From NCBI GenBank assembly GCA_017501145.1, contig JAFVXL010000076.1:1-44203 (forward strand): a DNA stretch of 44,203 nt, written 5' to 3'. A program made the translations under genes and the position numbers. Positions 8,169 to 17,397 of the stretch are shown here, in pieces. The DNA comes from Clostridia bacterium. Its GTDB lineage: Bacteria > Bacillota > Clostridia > Christensenellales > Pumilibacteraceae. The notes beneath the pieces were generated by a model. It did not search any database. It saw nothing but the letters and a program-made list of their open reading frames with translations, and was not told where the DNA came from. Positions within the stretch are counted from its first letter, which is position 1; each line of letters starts with the position of its first letter.

Positions 8169-8798
8169 TTACTTAATCCAGCTTTCGTCCGAGGGATTAT
8201 TGCGGAACGCAATAAGTCTTTGCTTGTCTTCTGCCTTAATATATCCTTCTTCTGCCGCCGTTTCTACAACTGCATCAAAATCGGTAAGAGAATAGTTGAT
8301 TACGTTAGCCGCCTTGAACTTATCAAGTCCCTTTTGCATACCGTATGTAAATATGCTTACGATACCAAGAACAATTGCGCCTTCTTCACGGAGCGCCTCT
8401 ACTACTTCGATTGCACTTCCGCCCGTCGAAATAAGGTCTTCTACAACTACTACCTTTTGTCCCTTCTCGAGCTTACCTTCTACACGGTTTTGTCTGCCAT
8501 GGTCCTTTGCGCCGCTGCGAACGTAACCCATCGGCATATTCAAGATATGTCCTGTTATAGCCGCGTGAGCAATACCTGCGGTAGAAGTACCCATAAGCAC
8601 CTCGGCCTCGGGGAAATGAGTCTTTACAAGCTCAGCAAGGCCGTTTTCGATATCGTCTCTTACTGCAGGAGCGGTAAGGGTAAGACGGTTGTCGCAGTAA
8701 ATGGGACTCTTTATTCCACTAGCCCAAGTAAACGGATCTTCCGGTCTTAAAAATACAGCCTTGATAGACAACAAATCTTTGGCAATTCTCTTCTTCAT
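8169..8798 (-). CDS. pyrE: Orotate phosphoribosyltransferase
   Basis: A 209-residue enzyme that joins orotate to PRPP to give OMP. Visible: the N-terminal [16 protein letters not shown], the flexible-loop region [17 protein letters not shown], and the PRPP-binding motif [17 protein letters not shown]. Length is usual for the family. An AGGAG ribosome site precedes the ATG at 8798. It sits between pyrF and pyrB in the pyr operon. Confidence 0.95.
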   Translation of the reverse strand: MKKRIAKDLLSIKAVFLRPEDPFTWASGIKSPIYCDNRLTLTAPAVRDDIENGLAELVKTHFPEAEVLMGTSTAGIAHAAITGHILNMPMGYVRSGAKDHGRQNRVEGKLEKGQKVVVVEDLISTGGSAIEVVEALREEGAIVLGIVSIFTYGMQKGLDKFKAANVINYSLTDFDAVVETAAEEGYIKAEDKQRLIAFRNNPSDESWIK

Positions 8799-8829
8799 AT
8801 CTATTTTCTCCTTAAATGATTTTTTGTTT

Positions 8830-9528
8830 TTAGCCTACAAATTCAGCCACACATCTTTCGTATGCAGCTACGGGATCTTCTGCGGCGGTTATAGGTCTAC
8901 CCACTACGATATAGTCAGAGCCAAGCTCCTTAGCCATTTGAGGCGTGGTTACACGCTTTTGGTCGCCCACGTCTCCACCTGCAAATCTAATACCCGGAGT
9001 TACTGTTACGAACTTGTCTGAGCATACCCCGTGCACCTTGCCTGCCTCAAGTGGCGAACAAACAACGCCGTCGAGTCCTGCGTCCATAGCGTTCCTTGCA
9101 TAATGCATTACTACCTTGTCAAGCGGCTCGCCTATAAGCAAGTCGTCGTGCATGGTTTGCTCGTCGGTGGACGTAAGCTGTGTAACCGCAATAAGAAGCG
9201 GTCTTGTTCCGTCAGGACGGGTAAGTCCTTCGATAGCCGCGCTCATCATACGCTTAGTGCCTGCCGCATGAACGTTGCACATATCCACGCCAAGCTCAGA
9301 CAAAACTGTCATAGCCTTTTTGACGGTGTTGGGAATATCGTGGAGCTTAAGGTCAAGGAAAATCTTGTGTCCACGTTCTTTTATCGCCTTAACAATACTA
9401 GGTCCTGCAGCATAATAAAGCTCCATACCGATTTTCACAAACGGCTTTTTGCCCTTGAATTTATCCAAAAAGTCAAGTGTTTTTTGCGCGCTGTCAAAGT
9501 CGCACGCGATAATTACGTCTTTACCCAT
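8830..9528 (-). CDS. pyrF: Orotidine 5'-phosphate decarboxylase
   Basis: A 232-residue TIM-barrel enzyme that decarboxylates OMP to UMP. Visible: IIACDFDS at the first strand, the catalytic stretch [13 protein letters not shown] (D-K-x-x-D), TPGIRF and the phosphate-binding [13 protein letters not shown] start at the ATG at 9528, which overlaps the pyrD stop as TAATG. An in-frame GTG three codons earlier directly abuts the AGGAG and leaves no room for ribosome binding. Confidence 0.95.
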   Translation of the reverse strand: MGKDVIIACDFDSAQKTLDFLDKFKGKKPFVKIGMELYYAAGPSIVKAIKERGHKIFLDLKLHDIPNTVKKAMTVLSELGVDMCNVHAAGTKRMMSAAIEGLTRPDGTRPLLIAVTQLTSTDEQTMHDDLLIGEPLDKVVMHYARNAMDAGLDGVVCSPLEAGKVHGVCSDKFVTVTPGIRFAGGDVGDQKRVTTPQMAKELGSDYIVVGRPITAAEDPVAAYERCVAEFVG

Positions 9529-10439
9529 TATACACACACTCCTATAATTTCTTTTAGTGAATTTATTTTATATTTAGCCATAGTAGGCTCAAGGTCGTTT
9601 ATTATGTCCCTACAAGCAAAGGGATTTATAAGATTTGCCGCGCCCACCTCTACTGCGGTTGCGCCTGCCATCATCATTTCGATTACGTCCTCTGCTGACG
9701 AAACGCCGCCCATACCCACAACGGGAATTTTTACCTTGGACGCTACGTCATTGACCATCCTTACGGCTACGGGGAATATTGCCGCGCCCGAAAAGCCACC
9801 CTTACGATTTGCGATAACCGGCTTTTTAGTCTTGAGGTTTATGCGCATACCAAGCAAGGTGTTGATAAGACTAATTCCGTCTGCGCCCTCGCCCTCACAC
9901 GCGCTAGCTATACTTGCTATGTCGGTTACGTTAGGCGAAAGCTTGATAATTACCGGCTTTTGAGTTACCTTTTTAACCGCTCTGGTTACTTCTGCCGCCG
10001 ACGAAGCCGACGTTCCAAAGCTCATACCGCCACCGTGTACATTAGGGCAGCTGATATTAACCTCAAGCCAACCTACTTGGTCGCATTTATCGAGCAACTT
10101 TGCAGTACTAACGTATTCGTCAAGCGAAAAGCCGCTGATGTTAGCCATAACCTTTTTGTTAAAGCATTTGCTAAGCTTAGGCAATTCCTCACTTATAACC
10201 TTTTGCACACCGGGGTTTTGCAATCCTACCGAATTTATCATACCCGCGGTACACTCTGCAATACGCGGAGTGGGATTGCCAAATCTCGGCTCTAAGGTAG
10301 TCCCCTTAAACGAAAACGTTCCCAAAATATTTATATCGTAAAGCTCTGCAAACTCATAACCAAACCCAAACGTTCCGCTTGCCGGAATAATCGGGTTGTC
10401 AAGCTCTATGCCGCATAAGGTTACTTTTGTGTCTGCCAT
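9528..10439 (-). CDS. pyrD: Dihydroorotate dehydrogenase, class 1B catalytic subunit
   Basis: A 303-residue FMN enzyme that oxidises dihydroorotate. Visible: [13 protein letters not shown] at the N-terminus, the active-site loop with Cys ([17 protein letters not shown]), and the FMN phosphate site [16 protein letters not shown]...[11 protein letters not shown]. Cys as catalytic base marks class 1. The neighbouring pyrK makes it class 1B, which passes electrons to NAD+. It overlaps the end of pyrK by 19 nt, and its ribosome site AAGGAGG is inside pyrK. Confidence 0.95.
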   Translation of the reverse strand: MADTKVTLCGIELDNPIIPASGTFGFGYEFAELYDINILGTFSFKGTTLEPRFGNPTPRIAECTAGMINSVGLQNPGVQKVISEELPKLSKCFNKKVMANISGFSLDEYVSTAKLLDKCDQVGWLEVNISCPNVHGGGMSFGTSASSAAEVTRAVKKVTQKPVIIKLSPNVTDIASIASACEGEGADGISLINTLLGMRINLKTKKPVIANRKGGFSGAAIFPVAVRMVNDVASKVKIPVVGMGGVSSAEDVIEMMMAGATAVEVGAANLINPFACRDIINDLEPTMAKYKINSLKEIIGVCV

Positions 10440-11161
10440 AAAATTTCCTCCTTATAAAGCACGGGGCCGTCCTTACAAATTCTTTTGTAGCCGGTAATAG
10501 TTTTGCAGCTGCAACCCATGCAAGCTCCAAAGCCACAGCCCATACGCTCCTCAAAGCTGAACTGTCCGCCTGTAACGCATTTTTCGTGCACCGACCTAAG
10601 CATCGACTCAGGACCGCAAATATAAATGTACGAGTAGTCTATATCCATATAGCTGGTTACTCTACCCTTAACGCCCATTGAGCCGTCCGAAGTAGCGACT
10701 ATAACGTTTGCGCCAAGCGCCTTAAATTCGTCTATATAAAAGGCGTCGCTACCATGGCTAAAGCCCACCAAAACGGTTACCTGCTTGCCTTGCGCTATAA
10801 GCACCTTTGCAAGATTATAAAGGGGAGGCACACCTACGCCACCGCCTATAAGAAGCGGTCTATCGCCCGAAAAGCTCGTATCGTATCCGTTGCCAAGTCC
10901 CGTCAAAACGTCAAGCTTTTGACCAACTTGCATTTTGCTCATTTTTTCCGTTCCTTTGCCTACTATCTTGTAGATAATAGTAATATCTTCGTCACAATAG
11001 TCACAAACGGAAATCGGTCTACGCAAAAACAGTCCGTCGATAAGGATGTTGATAAACTGTCCGGGCCTAGTGATTGCGGACGTGTCGCCGCTTAGCTTCA
11101 TACGCATTACGCTGCTTGTAAGCGGAACATTTTCGGTTATGGTAAAAATGGATTGATTCAT
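10421..11161 (-). CDS. pyrK: Dihydroorotate dehydrogenase electron transfer subunit (FAD, 2Fe-2S)
   Basis: A 246-residue partner of PyrD that takes electrons from its FMN through an iron-sulfur cluster and FAD to NAD+. Visible: a ferredoxin-reductase fold with FLRRPISVCDY (FAD site), LIGGGVGVPPLYNLAK (NAD site) and the cluster motif CGFGACMGCSCK...RICKDGPV. It starts 9 nt after carB, with AAGGGG upstream of the ATG. Confidence 0.94.
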   Translation of the reverse strand: MNQSIFTITENVPLTSSVMRMKLSGDTSAITRPGQFINILIDGLFLRRPISVCDYCDEDITIIYKIVGKGTEKMSKMQVGQKLDVLTGLGNGYDTSFSGDRPLLIGGGVGVPPLYNLAKVLIAQGKQVTVLVGFSHGSDAFYIDEFKALGANVIVATSDGSMGVKGRVTSYMDIDYSYIYICGPESMLRSVHEKCVTGGQFSFEERMGCGFGACMGCSCKTITGYKRICKDGPVLYKEEILWQTQK

Positions 11162-11170
11162 GTTTGCCCC

Positions 11171-14100
11171 TTAAGCGTCGATAGGCGAAATACACAAGGT
11201 CGTTTCTTCTAATACGTCCAAGAGTGTATTAACGGTATCAAGCGAAGTAAAAATCGTTACGTTATTTTCGATTGCGTAGCATCTGATCTTATATCCGTCG
11301 CTCTCGCCTACCGAATCTACGTCACGAGTGTTGATTACGTACGCAATATATCCTGCGCGGATAGCGTCGTGAATTTCGTTGCTTTCGCCAAGCTTATGCA
11401 ACACGTGCGTGCGTATACCGTTTTCCTTCAAGAACTTTGCAGTTCCTTCGGTTGCTTCGATGTTAAATCCAAGATTGTAGAATCTGCGAATAAGTGGCAA
11501 CGCTTCTTCTTTGTCCTTGTCTGCAATAGTCGCAAAAACCGTGCCGTAATTTTGAAGCTTCATACCCGACGCCTGCAATCCCTTGAAAAGCGCGCGATAA
11601 AGCTTATCGTCGTAGCCGATTGCTTCGCCAGTAGACTTCATTTCGGGCGAAAGGTACGCGTCAAGACCTCTTATTTTATTAAACGAGAACACAGGAACCT
11701 TTACATACCATCTTTTCTTTTCGGGCGGATAAATATCAAATATTCCCTGCTCTTTGAGCGACTTACCAAGAATAACCTCAGTAGCAATATCAGCAAGCGA
11801 ATAGCCGGTCGCCTTAGAAAGGAAGGGCACGGTACGCGACGAACGCGGATTAACCTCGATAATATAAACCTCTTCTTTTTCGTCTACAATAAACTGTATG
11901 TTGAACAAGCCTATAATACCTATGCCAAGACCGAGCTTCTTTGTATACTGAAGAATTGTTCCCTTAACCTTGTTAGATATACTAAAGGCGGGATATACGC
12001 TTATGGAGTCACCCGAGTGAATACCAGTACGCTCTACAAGCTCCATAATACCGGGAACAAACACGTCCCTACCGTCGCAAATAGCGTCTACCTCAACCTC
12101 CTTGCCGCTTATATACTTATCTACAAGCACCGGCTTATCCTCGTCGATTTCTACCGCCGATTTAAGATATCTTCTAAGCTGCTCCTCGTTAGCTACGATT
12201 TGCATAGCTCTACCTCCAAGCACGAAGCTCGGACGAACGAGAACGGGATATCCTATGCTGTTAGCTGTCTTTATTCCGTCTTCGATATTAGTAACGGCAG
12301 CTCCTCTCGGGCGGGGAATATTAAGCTCGTTAAGTACCTTTTCGAAGCTATCGCGGTTTTCTGCCTTTTCGATAGCGGTGCAATCTGTACCGATAATCTT
12401 AACACCGCGTTTCATAAGCGGCGTAGCAAGGTTGATTGCAGTTTGTCCACCAAGCGATGCAATTACGCCATCGGGCTGCTCAAAATGGATGATATTCATA
12501 ACGTCTTCGACAGTAAGCGGCTCAAAATAAAGCTTGTCGCTCGTAGTATAGTCTGTCGAAACAGTTTCGGGGTTATTGTTTATGATGATTGCCTCATATC
12601 CCGAATTTTTGATTGTATTTACAGTATGCACGGTCGAATAGTCAAACTCTATACCTTGTCCTATACGAATAGGTCCGGAGCCAAGCACGATTATCTTCTT
12701 TTTGTCTGTCTTTCTCGACTCGTTCTCGCCTGTGTACGACGAATAAAGATACGGTATGTACGTTCCGGTATGCATGGTATCTACCATACGGAATACGGGA
12801 TAAACACCATTTTGCTTGCGCATTTCATAAATATCATCTTCGGTTTTATTCCAAAGCTTTGCAATAAACTTATCGCTAAAGCCCATCTTCTTAGCCTTGA
12901 TAAGCTCTTGCAAGTCTCCCTTGTTGTCCTTGAGCGCGAATTCTTCGTCAACGATATTCTTAATCGCATTCAAGAAGTACGGAGTGATCGCAGTCACCTT
13001 GAAGATAGTATCAATATCAACGCCCTTTCTTATAAGCTGAGCTATTGCGAAGATATTGTCGTCCTTGAACTGCTTAATGTAATCAAGCATTTGATCTACG
13101 GACATATTGTCAAACTTGCCAAGATGGAAGTGACAAACGCCTATTTCAAGCGAACGCACCGACTTGAGCATACATTCTTCTAAGTTAGAGCCTATACCCA
13201 TTACTTCGCCGGTAGCCTTCATTTGAGTTCCAAGCAAGTTGGATGCCATTGTAAATTTGTCAAAGGGGAATCTGGGGAACTTAGCAATTACGTAATCCAA
13301 TCTCGGCTCGATTGCCGCGTTGCCTCCTCCTACCAAAATTTCGTCAAGAGTCATGCCAACCGCTACCTTTGCAGTTACACGCGCTATGGGGTATCCGCTT
13401 GCCTTAGATGCAAGAGCAGACGAGCGCGAAACTCTGGGGTTTACTTCGATAAGATAATATTCGCTAGTGTTGGGGTTGAGCGCAAACTGAACGTTACATC
13501 CACCCGAAATCTTGAGCGCCTTGATAAGCTTGAGAGCGCTGTCGTTGAGCATCTTGAGATCGTGGTCGTTAAGCGTCATAATGGGAGCTACTACTATTGA
13601 GTCACCTGTATGCACGCCTACGGGATCTATGTTTTCCATACCGCAAATGGTGATTGCCTTGTCGGTAGAGTCGCGCATTACTTCAAATTCAATTTCCTTA
13701 TATCCCTTAACGCTCTTTTCGATCAATACCTGATGAACGGGAGAAAGCTTAAACGCGTTGATACCAACTTCGATAAGCTGCTCCTCGTTGTCCGCAAAGC
13801 CGCCGCCCGTGCCGCCAAGCGTGAACGCAGGTCTTAATACTACGGGATATCCTATTCGCTTAGCCGCCTCTTTTGCTTCTTCAAGGCTGTACGTAATCTC
13901 CGAAGGAATAACCGGTTCGCCTATCGACTGGCAAAGCTCCTTAAACAACTCTCTGTCTTCGGCGCGCTCAATGCTTTCGCTGCTAGTGCCAAGCACCTCT
14001 ACTCTGCACTCTGCCAAAATACCTTTCTTCTCAAGCTGCATAGTAAGGTTAAGTCCCGTTTGACCGCCTATGCCAGGAAGTATAGCGTCAGGACGCTCGT

Positions 14101-14338
14101 ATCTCAAAATCTTTGCGATATATTCAAGCGTAAGCGGCTCCATATAAATCTTATCGGCGATAGTCGTATCCGTCATTATCGTAGCGGGATTGGAGTTTAC
14201 AAGTACCACTTGGTATCCTTCTTCCTTAAGCGCAAGACAAGCCTGAGTTCCAGCATAATCGAACTCCGCTGCTTGACCTATTACGATAGGTCCCGAACCT
14301 ATAATCAAAATCTTTTTGATGTCCTTTCTCTTTGCCAT
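11171..14338 (-). CDS. carB: Carbamoyl-phosphate synthase large subunit
   Basis: A 1055-residue enzyme that makes carbamoyl phosphate from bicarbonate, ammonia and two ATP. It shows the internal duplication of CarB: IIGSGPIVIGQAAEFDYAGT near residue 12 and VLGSGPIRIGQGIEFDYSTV near residue 555, each starting an ATP-grasp half, with EVNPRVSRSSALASKA and EVNPRSSRTVPFLSKA in the two halves. The last ~130 residues form the MGS-like allosteric domain. Full length and intact. AAGGAG precedes the ATG. The glutaminase partner carA is not in this operon or window, which is unusual. Confidence 0.96.
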   Translation of the reverse strand: MAKRKDIKKILIIGSGPIVIGQAAEFDYAGTQACLALKEEGYQVVLVNSNPATIMTDTTIADKIYMEPLTLEYIAKILRYERPDAILPGIGGQTGLNLTMQLEKKGILAECRVEVLGTSSESIERAEDRELFKELCQSIGEPVIPSEITYSLEEAKEAAKRIGYPVVLRPAFTLGGTGGGFADNEEQLIEVGINAFKLSPVHQVLIEKSVKGYKEIEFEVMRDSTDKAITICGMENIDPVGVHTGDSIVVAPIMTLNDHDLKMLNDSALKLIKALKISGGCNVQFALNPNTSEYYLIEVNPRVSRSSALASKASGYPIARVTAKVAVGMTLDEILVGGGNAAIEPRLDYVIAKFPRFPFDKFTMASNLLGTQMKATGEVMGIGSNLEECMLKSVRSLEIGVCHFHLGKFDNMSVDQMLDYIKQFKDDNIFAIAQLIRKGVDIDTIFKVTAITPYFLNAIKNIVDEEFALKDNKGDLQELIKAKKMGFSDKFIAKLWNKTEDDIYEMRKQNGVYPVFRMVDTMHTGTYIPYLYSSYTGENESRKTDKKKIIVLGSGPIRIGQGIEFDYSTVHTVNTIKNSGYEAIIINNNPETVSTDYTTSDKLYFEPLTVEDVMNIIHFEQPDGVIASLGGQTAINLATPLMKRGVKIIGTDCTAIEKAENRDSFEKVLNELNIPRPRGAAVTNIEDGIKTANSIGYPVLVRPSFVLGGRAMQIVANEEQLRRYLKSAVEIDEDKPVLVDKYISGKEVEVDAICDGRDVFVPGIMELVERTGIHSGDSISVYPAFSISNKVKGTILQYTKKLGLGIGIIGLFNIQFIVDEKEEVYIIEVNPRSSRTVPFLSKATGYSLADIATEVILGKSLKEQGIFDIYPPEKKRWYVKVPVFSFNKIRGLDAYLSPEMKSTGEAIGYDDKLYRALFKGLQASGMKLQNYGTVFATIADKDKEEALPLIRRFYNLGFNIEATEGTAKFLKENGIRTHVLHKLGESNEIHDAIRAGYIAYVINTRDVDSVGESDGYKIRCYAIENNVTIFTSLDTVNTLLDVLEETTLCISPIDA

Positions 14339-14378
14339 AAAATTTATCTCCTTGTATCCGTAAAATTTCTTAAGTTAT

Positions 14379-15550
14379 CTATTCTTTGTACGCAACTTTT
14401 TCGTCAGCTATAGTCAGCTTGTTTACACCGTACAGCTCCATACCGCTAAGAGGCGTTGCTCTGCCCTTGGTCAAAAACTTGTCCGGCGTAACGATAAATT
14501 GTTCGTTAAGATCCCATACGCAAAAATCATTTCTAAGCTTTATTCCAAATCTCTCTCTCGGATTGTGCGACATAAGCTCCATAAGTCTATTGAGCGTAAT
14601 TACGCCCTTTCTTACAAGATGCGTATACAAAAGCGGAAAGGCTGTTTCTAAGCCCACTATACCAAATGCGCTTCCGCTAAGCCCTCTTGCCTTTCTTCTT
14701 GAGAGTGAGGGGCGTGATCGGTCGCTATCATATCTATCGTTCCGTCTACTACGCCTTGCACAAGCGCTTCTAAGTCTTGTCTTGCTCGCAGCGGCGGATT
14801 CATCTTAAATCTACCTTCTTCCTTTAAGTCGCTATCGGTGAGAACAAGGTAATGGGGCGCCGTTTCACAAGTAACGTCTACTCCGCTTTTTTTGGCGTCG
14901 CGTATAAGCTGCACACTTTCCTTAGTAGAGATGTGACAAACGTGATACTTGCACCCCGTTTGCTCTGCAAGCTTTAGGTCGCGTTCTATTTGCTTATATT
15001 CGCTTGCTGAGCATATGCCCTTATGACCGTGCGCTTTTGCGTACTCTCCGTCGTGAATATATCCGCCAAACAAAAGCGAATTGTCTTCACAATGGGCGGC
15101 AATAATCTTGTTTAGCGATTTTGCCTTTTCCATAGCGGCGCGCATCATCCCTTGGTCTTGCACGCCCTTGCCATCATCCGAAAAAGCTATCGCTCCATTG
15201 AGCTTGTCCATATCCACAAGCTCCTTTCCAAGCTGTCCTACCGTAATGGACGCGTACGGAAAAACCGAAATGCACGCGTCACGCTCTATTATATCTTGCT
15301 GAATTTTTAGATTTTGCAAGCAGTCCGGCACAGGGTTTAGATTAGGCATAGTGCAAACAGCGGTATATCCGCCGCGCGCAGCCGCCTTACTTCCCGATAA
15401 GATAGTTTCTTTATAAGAAAAACCCGGCTCGCGAAAATGCACGTGCACGTCGCAAAAACCGGGTAAAATAGTCAAATTGGATAAGTTGCCGAGCAAATCA
15501 GCCGCTACATCTACAAACGTCTTATTAATGGGTTTGATCTTCTTATCCAT
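14379..15550 (-). pseudogene. pyrC: Dihydroorotase PyrC, interrupted by one frameshift
   Basis: A class I dihydroorotase, which cyclises carbamoyl-aspartate. The first part, from the ATG at 15550 (GGAGAGG upstream), carries DVHVHFREPG (zinc His pair), AHCEDNSLL, HISTKES and TDHAPHS. Near 14691-14697 the frame breaks: the sequence needs one more A in GAAGAAAGG to continue as KARGLSGSAFGIVGLETAF and on to the stop at 14379. As read, the protein ends at a TAG at 14657 and loses about 90 conserved C-terminal residues. The rest of the operon is intact, so either the base is missing from the assembly or the gene has recently broken. No classical slippery heptamer is visible. An upstream in-frame ATG at 15631 lies in the regulatory leader. 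Confidence 0.85.
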
Positions 15551-15676
15551 ATCCTCTCCAAAAAAATCCCGCCACAAATACTGCAACGGGAAAAGGTTAC
15601 GAAAAATAATGCGGACGTATGGTCCACCCATTAAACGTAATCTTGACGACGTCGCTGCATCGGCTTAAAGATTATT
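15551..15676 (-). promoter_or_regulatory. pyr operon leader with attenuator and in-frame leader ORF
   Basis: About 125 nt of leader RNA between the pyr promoter and pyrC. Hairpin 1 pairs TAATCTT with AAGATTA (15674-15638). Hairpin 2 (15632-15608) has a 9-bp stem with a 2-nt bulge. Hairpin 3 (15590-15568) is a GC-rich 8-bp stem with G-U pairs followed by seven U (15566-15560), a rho-independent attenuator just before the pyrC ribosome site. An ATG at 15631 opens a 27-codon frame running through a U-rich stretch and hairpin 3, in frame with pyrC; it has no ribosome site. The layout resembles UTP-sensing attenuation of enterobacterial pyrBI. I see no clear PyrR-binding motif. Confidence 0.65.
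15560..15590 (-). terminator. Attenuator hairpin in the pyr leader
   Basis: CCCGTTGC (15590-15583) pairs with GTGGCGGG (15575-15568), allowing three G-U pairs, with loop AGTATTT, then TTTTTTT before the pyrC ribosome site GGAGAGG. Read-through at this site would set expression of the whole operon. Confidence 0.65.
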
Positions 15677-15682
15677 GTCGTA

Positions 15683-15711
15683 ATTATACTCCCGATGCTC
15701 AATTTTGTCAA
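15683..15711 (-). promoter_or_regulatory. Sigma-A promoter of the pyr operon
   Basis: TTGACA (15711-15706), 17 bp, TATAAT (15688-15683), a perfect consensus. It lies immediately downstream of the aroK terminator, so pyr is a separate transcription unit from aro. Confidence 0.88.
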
Positions 15712-15729
15712 GCGATTAAAAGGTTCGTC

Positions 15730-15758
15730 AAAAATTTTTTGGTCATTATACCAAAAAA
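15730..15758 (-). terminator. Terminator at the end of the aro operon
   Basis: TTTTTTGG (minus strand) pairs with CCAAAAAA around an 8-nt loop and is followed by five U. The stem overlaps the last codons of aroK. It is AT-rich, so probably only moderately strong. Confidence 0.5.
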
Positions 15759-16261
15759 CCTTTTTGCTTAAGCTGGTCAATTACCTCATCGGCAACCTGC
15801 TCTATCGTCTTGCCGTCCGTGCTTACGGTAATATCAGCCGCTTTAGCATAAGCCTGCTCGCGTTCGCTCATCATTTGCGCTATTTTTGCGGGGCTATTGT
15901 CCCTTAAAAGCGGACGAGCAAAGTCATCCTTTGTTCTACGATAAATTTCTTCCGGCCCAGCGGTAAGTCGCACCTTGATAAAATCTTTTATAAGCTCCAT
16001 ATTGCGCTCAAACAACGGTACACCGCCGCCGCAGCTAATAACAAAATTTGGTTGCCATACTATACTGCAAATCGTATCGTATTCGTAGTCGCGAAAGGTC
16101 TTTTCGCCAAGCTGCAAAAATGCTACCGAAATAGGCATACCCATCTTAGCTACTATGCAATCGTCTATATCCAAAAAATTCATCATAAGCTTTTCGGCAA
16201 CAAGCCTGCTCGTAACGGTTTTTCCCGTGCCCATCATACCTATAAATGCGATACTTTTCAT
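15746..16261 (-). CDS. aroK: Shikimate kinase
   Basis: A 171-residue kinase that phosphorylates shikimate. Visible: the P-loop GMMGTGKTVTSR, LDIDDCIVAKMGMPI (substrate Asp), FRDYEYD, SCGGG (Walker-B-like shikimate loop), and the lid arginine in DDFARPLL. The start is at 16261, with AGGAG upstream and an ATGA overlap with the aroQ stop. The frame is open a further 25 codons upstream but that stretch lies inside aroQ. Last gene of the aro operon. Confidence 0.93.
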   Translation of the reverse strand: MKSIAFIGMMGTGKTVTSRLVAEKLMMNFLDIDDCIVAKMGMPISVAFLQLGEKTFRDYEYDTICSIVWQPNFVISCGGGVPLFERNMELIKDFIKVRLTAGPEEIYRRTKDDFARPLLRDNSPAKIAQMMSEREQAYAKAADITVSTDGKTIEQVADEVIDQLKQKGFLV

Positions 16262-16674
16262 TTTATTCTCCTTTTGATAACATCTATTGCCGCCTTGTAT
16301 CCGTCTATTCCAAGTCCGGTTATTACCCCGTCGCATTTTGAGCCGGTTACCGAAAAGTGTCTATACGGCTCGCGTGAATATATATTAGTGAGATGAACCT
16401 CAATTTTTAGCGCGGTAGACATAGCAAGCGCGTCAGCAATAGCTACGCTAGTATGCGAATAACCGCCTGCGTTTATGATTATTGCATCGGCGTCGCACGA
16501 CTGCACGGCTTCTATTATTTCGCCTTCCATATTTGACGTAAAGAACTCAAGCTCAGCTGCTCCTGCATACGCGGTAAGCTGATTTTTTAGCTCGTCAAGC
16601 GTAAAATCGCCATAAATCTTTTCTCTTTGACCGAGCTTGTTAAGATTTGCGCCCGATATAACTAAAATTCTCAT
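16258..16674 (-). CDS. aroQ: 3-dehydroquinate dehydratase, type II
   Basis: A 138-residue type II dehydroquinase. Visible: ISGANLNKLGQREKIYG, where the Tyr is the catalytic base (the usual GPNLN is GANLN here), INAGGYSHTSVAIADAL in place of INPGAYTHTSVAI, and EVHLTNIYSREPYRHFS with the conserved His and Arg. It begins within the aroE stop (ATGA overlap). Confidence 0.93.
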   Translation of the reverse strand: MRILVISGANLNKLGQREKIYGDFTLDELKNQLTAYAGAAELEFFTSNMEGEIIEAVQSCDADAIIINAGGYSHTSVAIADALAMSTALKIEVHLTNIYSREPYRHFSVTGSKCDGVITGLGIDGYKAAIDVIKRRIK

Positions 16675-17397
16675 AAAATCTCCCTTATCTTAGAGTATAA
16701 AACTTTTATGTCGCCGTTGTCAAACTGTTTGCCAGTAAAAATCTCATACGAATAAATTGCTTGCGCTATAAGCATACCTAATCCGTTTGCGTTTTTGCAA
16801 TCCAACTTTAGCGTTTCTCCCGCATAACGAAGATCATAGCAAAATTGCACCTTGGGGATATTAGGCATAAACGATTGAGTCACACAGCTTACTACGCCGT
16901 TTGGCTCAAACGAGCTATCGTACAGTCTTACTCCACTCTCTAACGCAAACGCTTGTGCCTTTTGGATATTTCTACCCGTTACTGCAACGGACGCGCCGCT
17001 TTTTTTTTAGCGCGCTAACTATTGCTCTTGCCGCGCCGCCATACCCAAGAACCAACACGTTAGACCTTGATGCACTGCTAAAATTGCGTTCTAAATCAAA
17101 CAAAAATCCGTCGCCGTCCGTGCTGTAGCCTGTCATATCTAAGGTGGTAACCGTATTAACGCTACCGCTATCACTTTTGTCTGAATTAAGATATTTTATT
17201 ATTTCGGTCTTAAACGGCTTAGTCACGTTAAATCCGTCACAATTTTTAGCCAAATCCTTTATACGAAACAGCTCGTCGCTTTTTATATCCATTATGGAGT
17301 ACTGCGCGTTATCTCCAAAAATTCGAAACAGCTCACCAAAAATTTTAGGCGAAAGCGAATACCCTATATTGCTACCCAAAACGTAATATTTTTTCAT
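16671..17397 (-). pseudogene. aroE: Shikimate dehydrogenase, frameshifted at an A9 run
   Basis: An NADPH-dependent shikimate dehydrogenase. The first part starts at the ATG at 17397 (ATGA overlap with aroA; GGGAG upstream) and shows GSNIGYSLSPKIFGELF, GFNVTKPFK (catalytic Lys), SVNTV and the nucleotide-binding LVLGYGGAARAIVSAL. At 17008-17000 the minus strand has nine A. With eight A the frame continues as SGASVAVTGRNIQKAQAF and through SCVTQSFMPNIP to the C-terminal GLGMLIAQAIYSYEIFTG at 16671. As read, translation stops at 16972. The extra A may be a homopolymer sequencing error, a real mutation, or a site of transcriptional slippage, which A9 runs are known to allow. Confidence 0.88.

Noticed and set aside
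11369-13183. Long open frame (604 codons) antisense to carB
   Set aside because: Its translation is low-complexity and unlike any protein, while carB on the other strand is complete with all family motifs. The antisense frame is a by-product of codon use.
14685-14700. Programmed -1 frameshifting in pyrC
   Set aside because: No classical slippery heptamer, no Shine-Dalgarno-like stimulator and no downstream stem; an indel is simpler.
15551-15676. PyrR-binding RNA motif in the pyr leader
   Set aside because: I looked for the purine-rich PyrR anti-antiterminator consensus and did not find a convincing match; the hairpins present differ.
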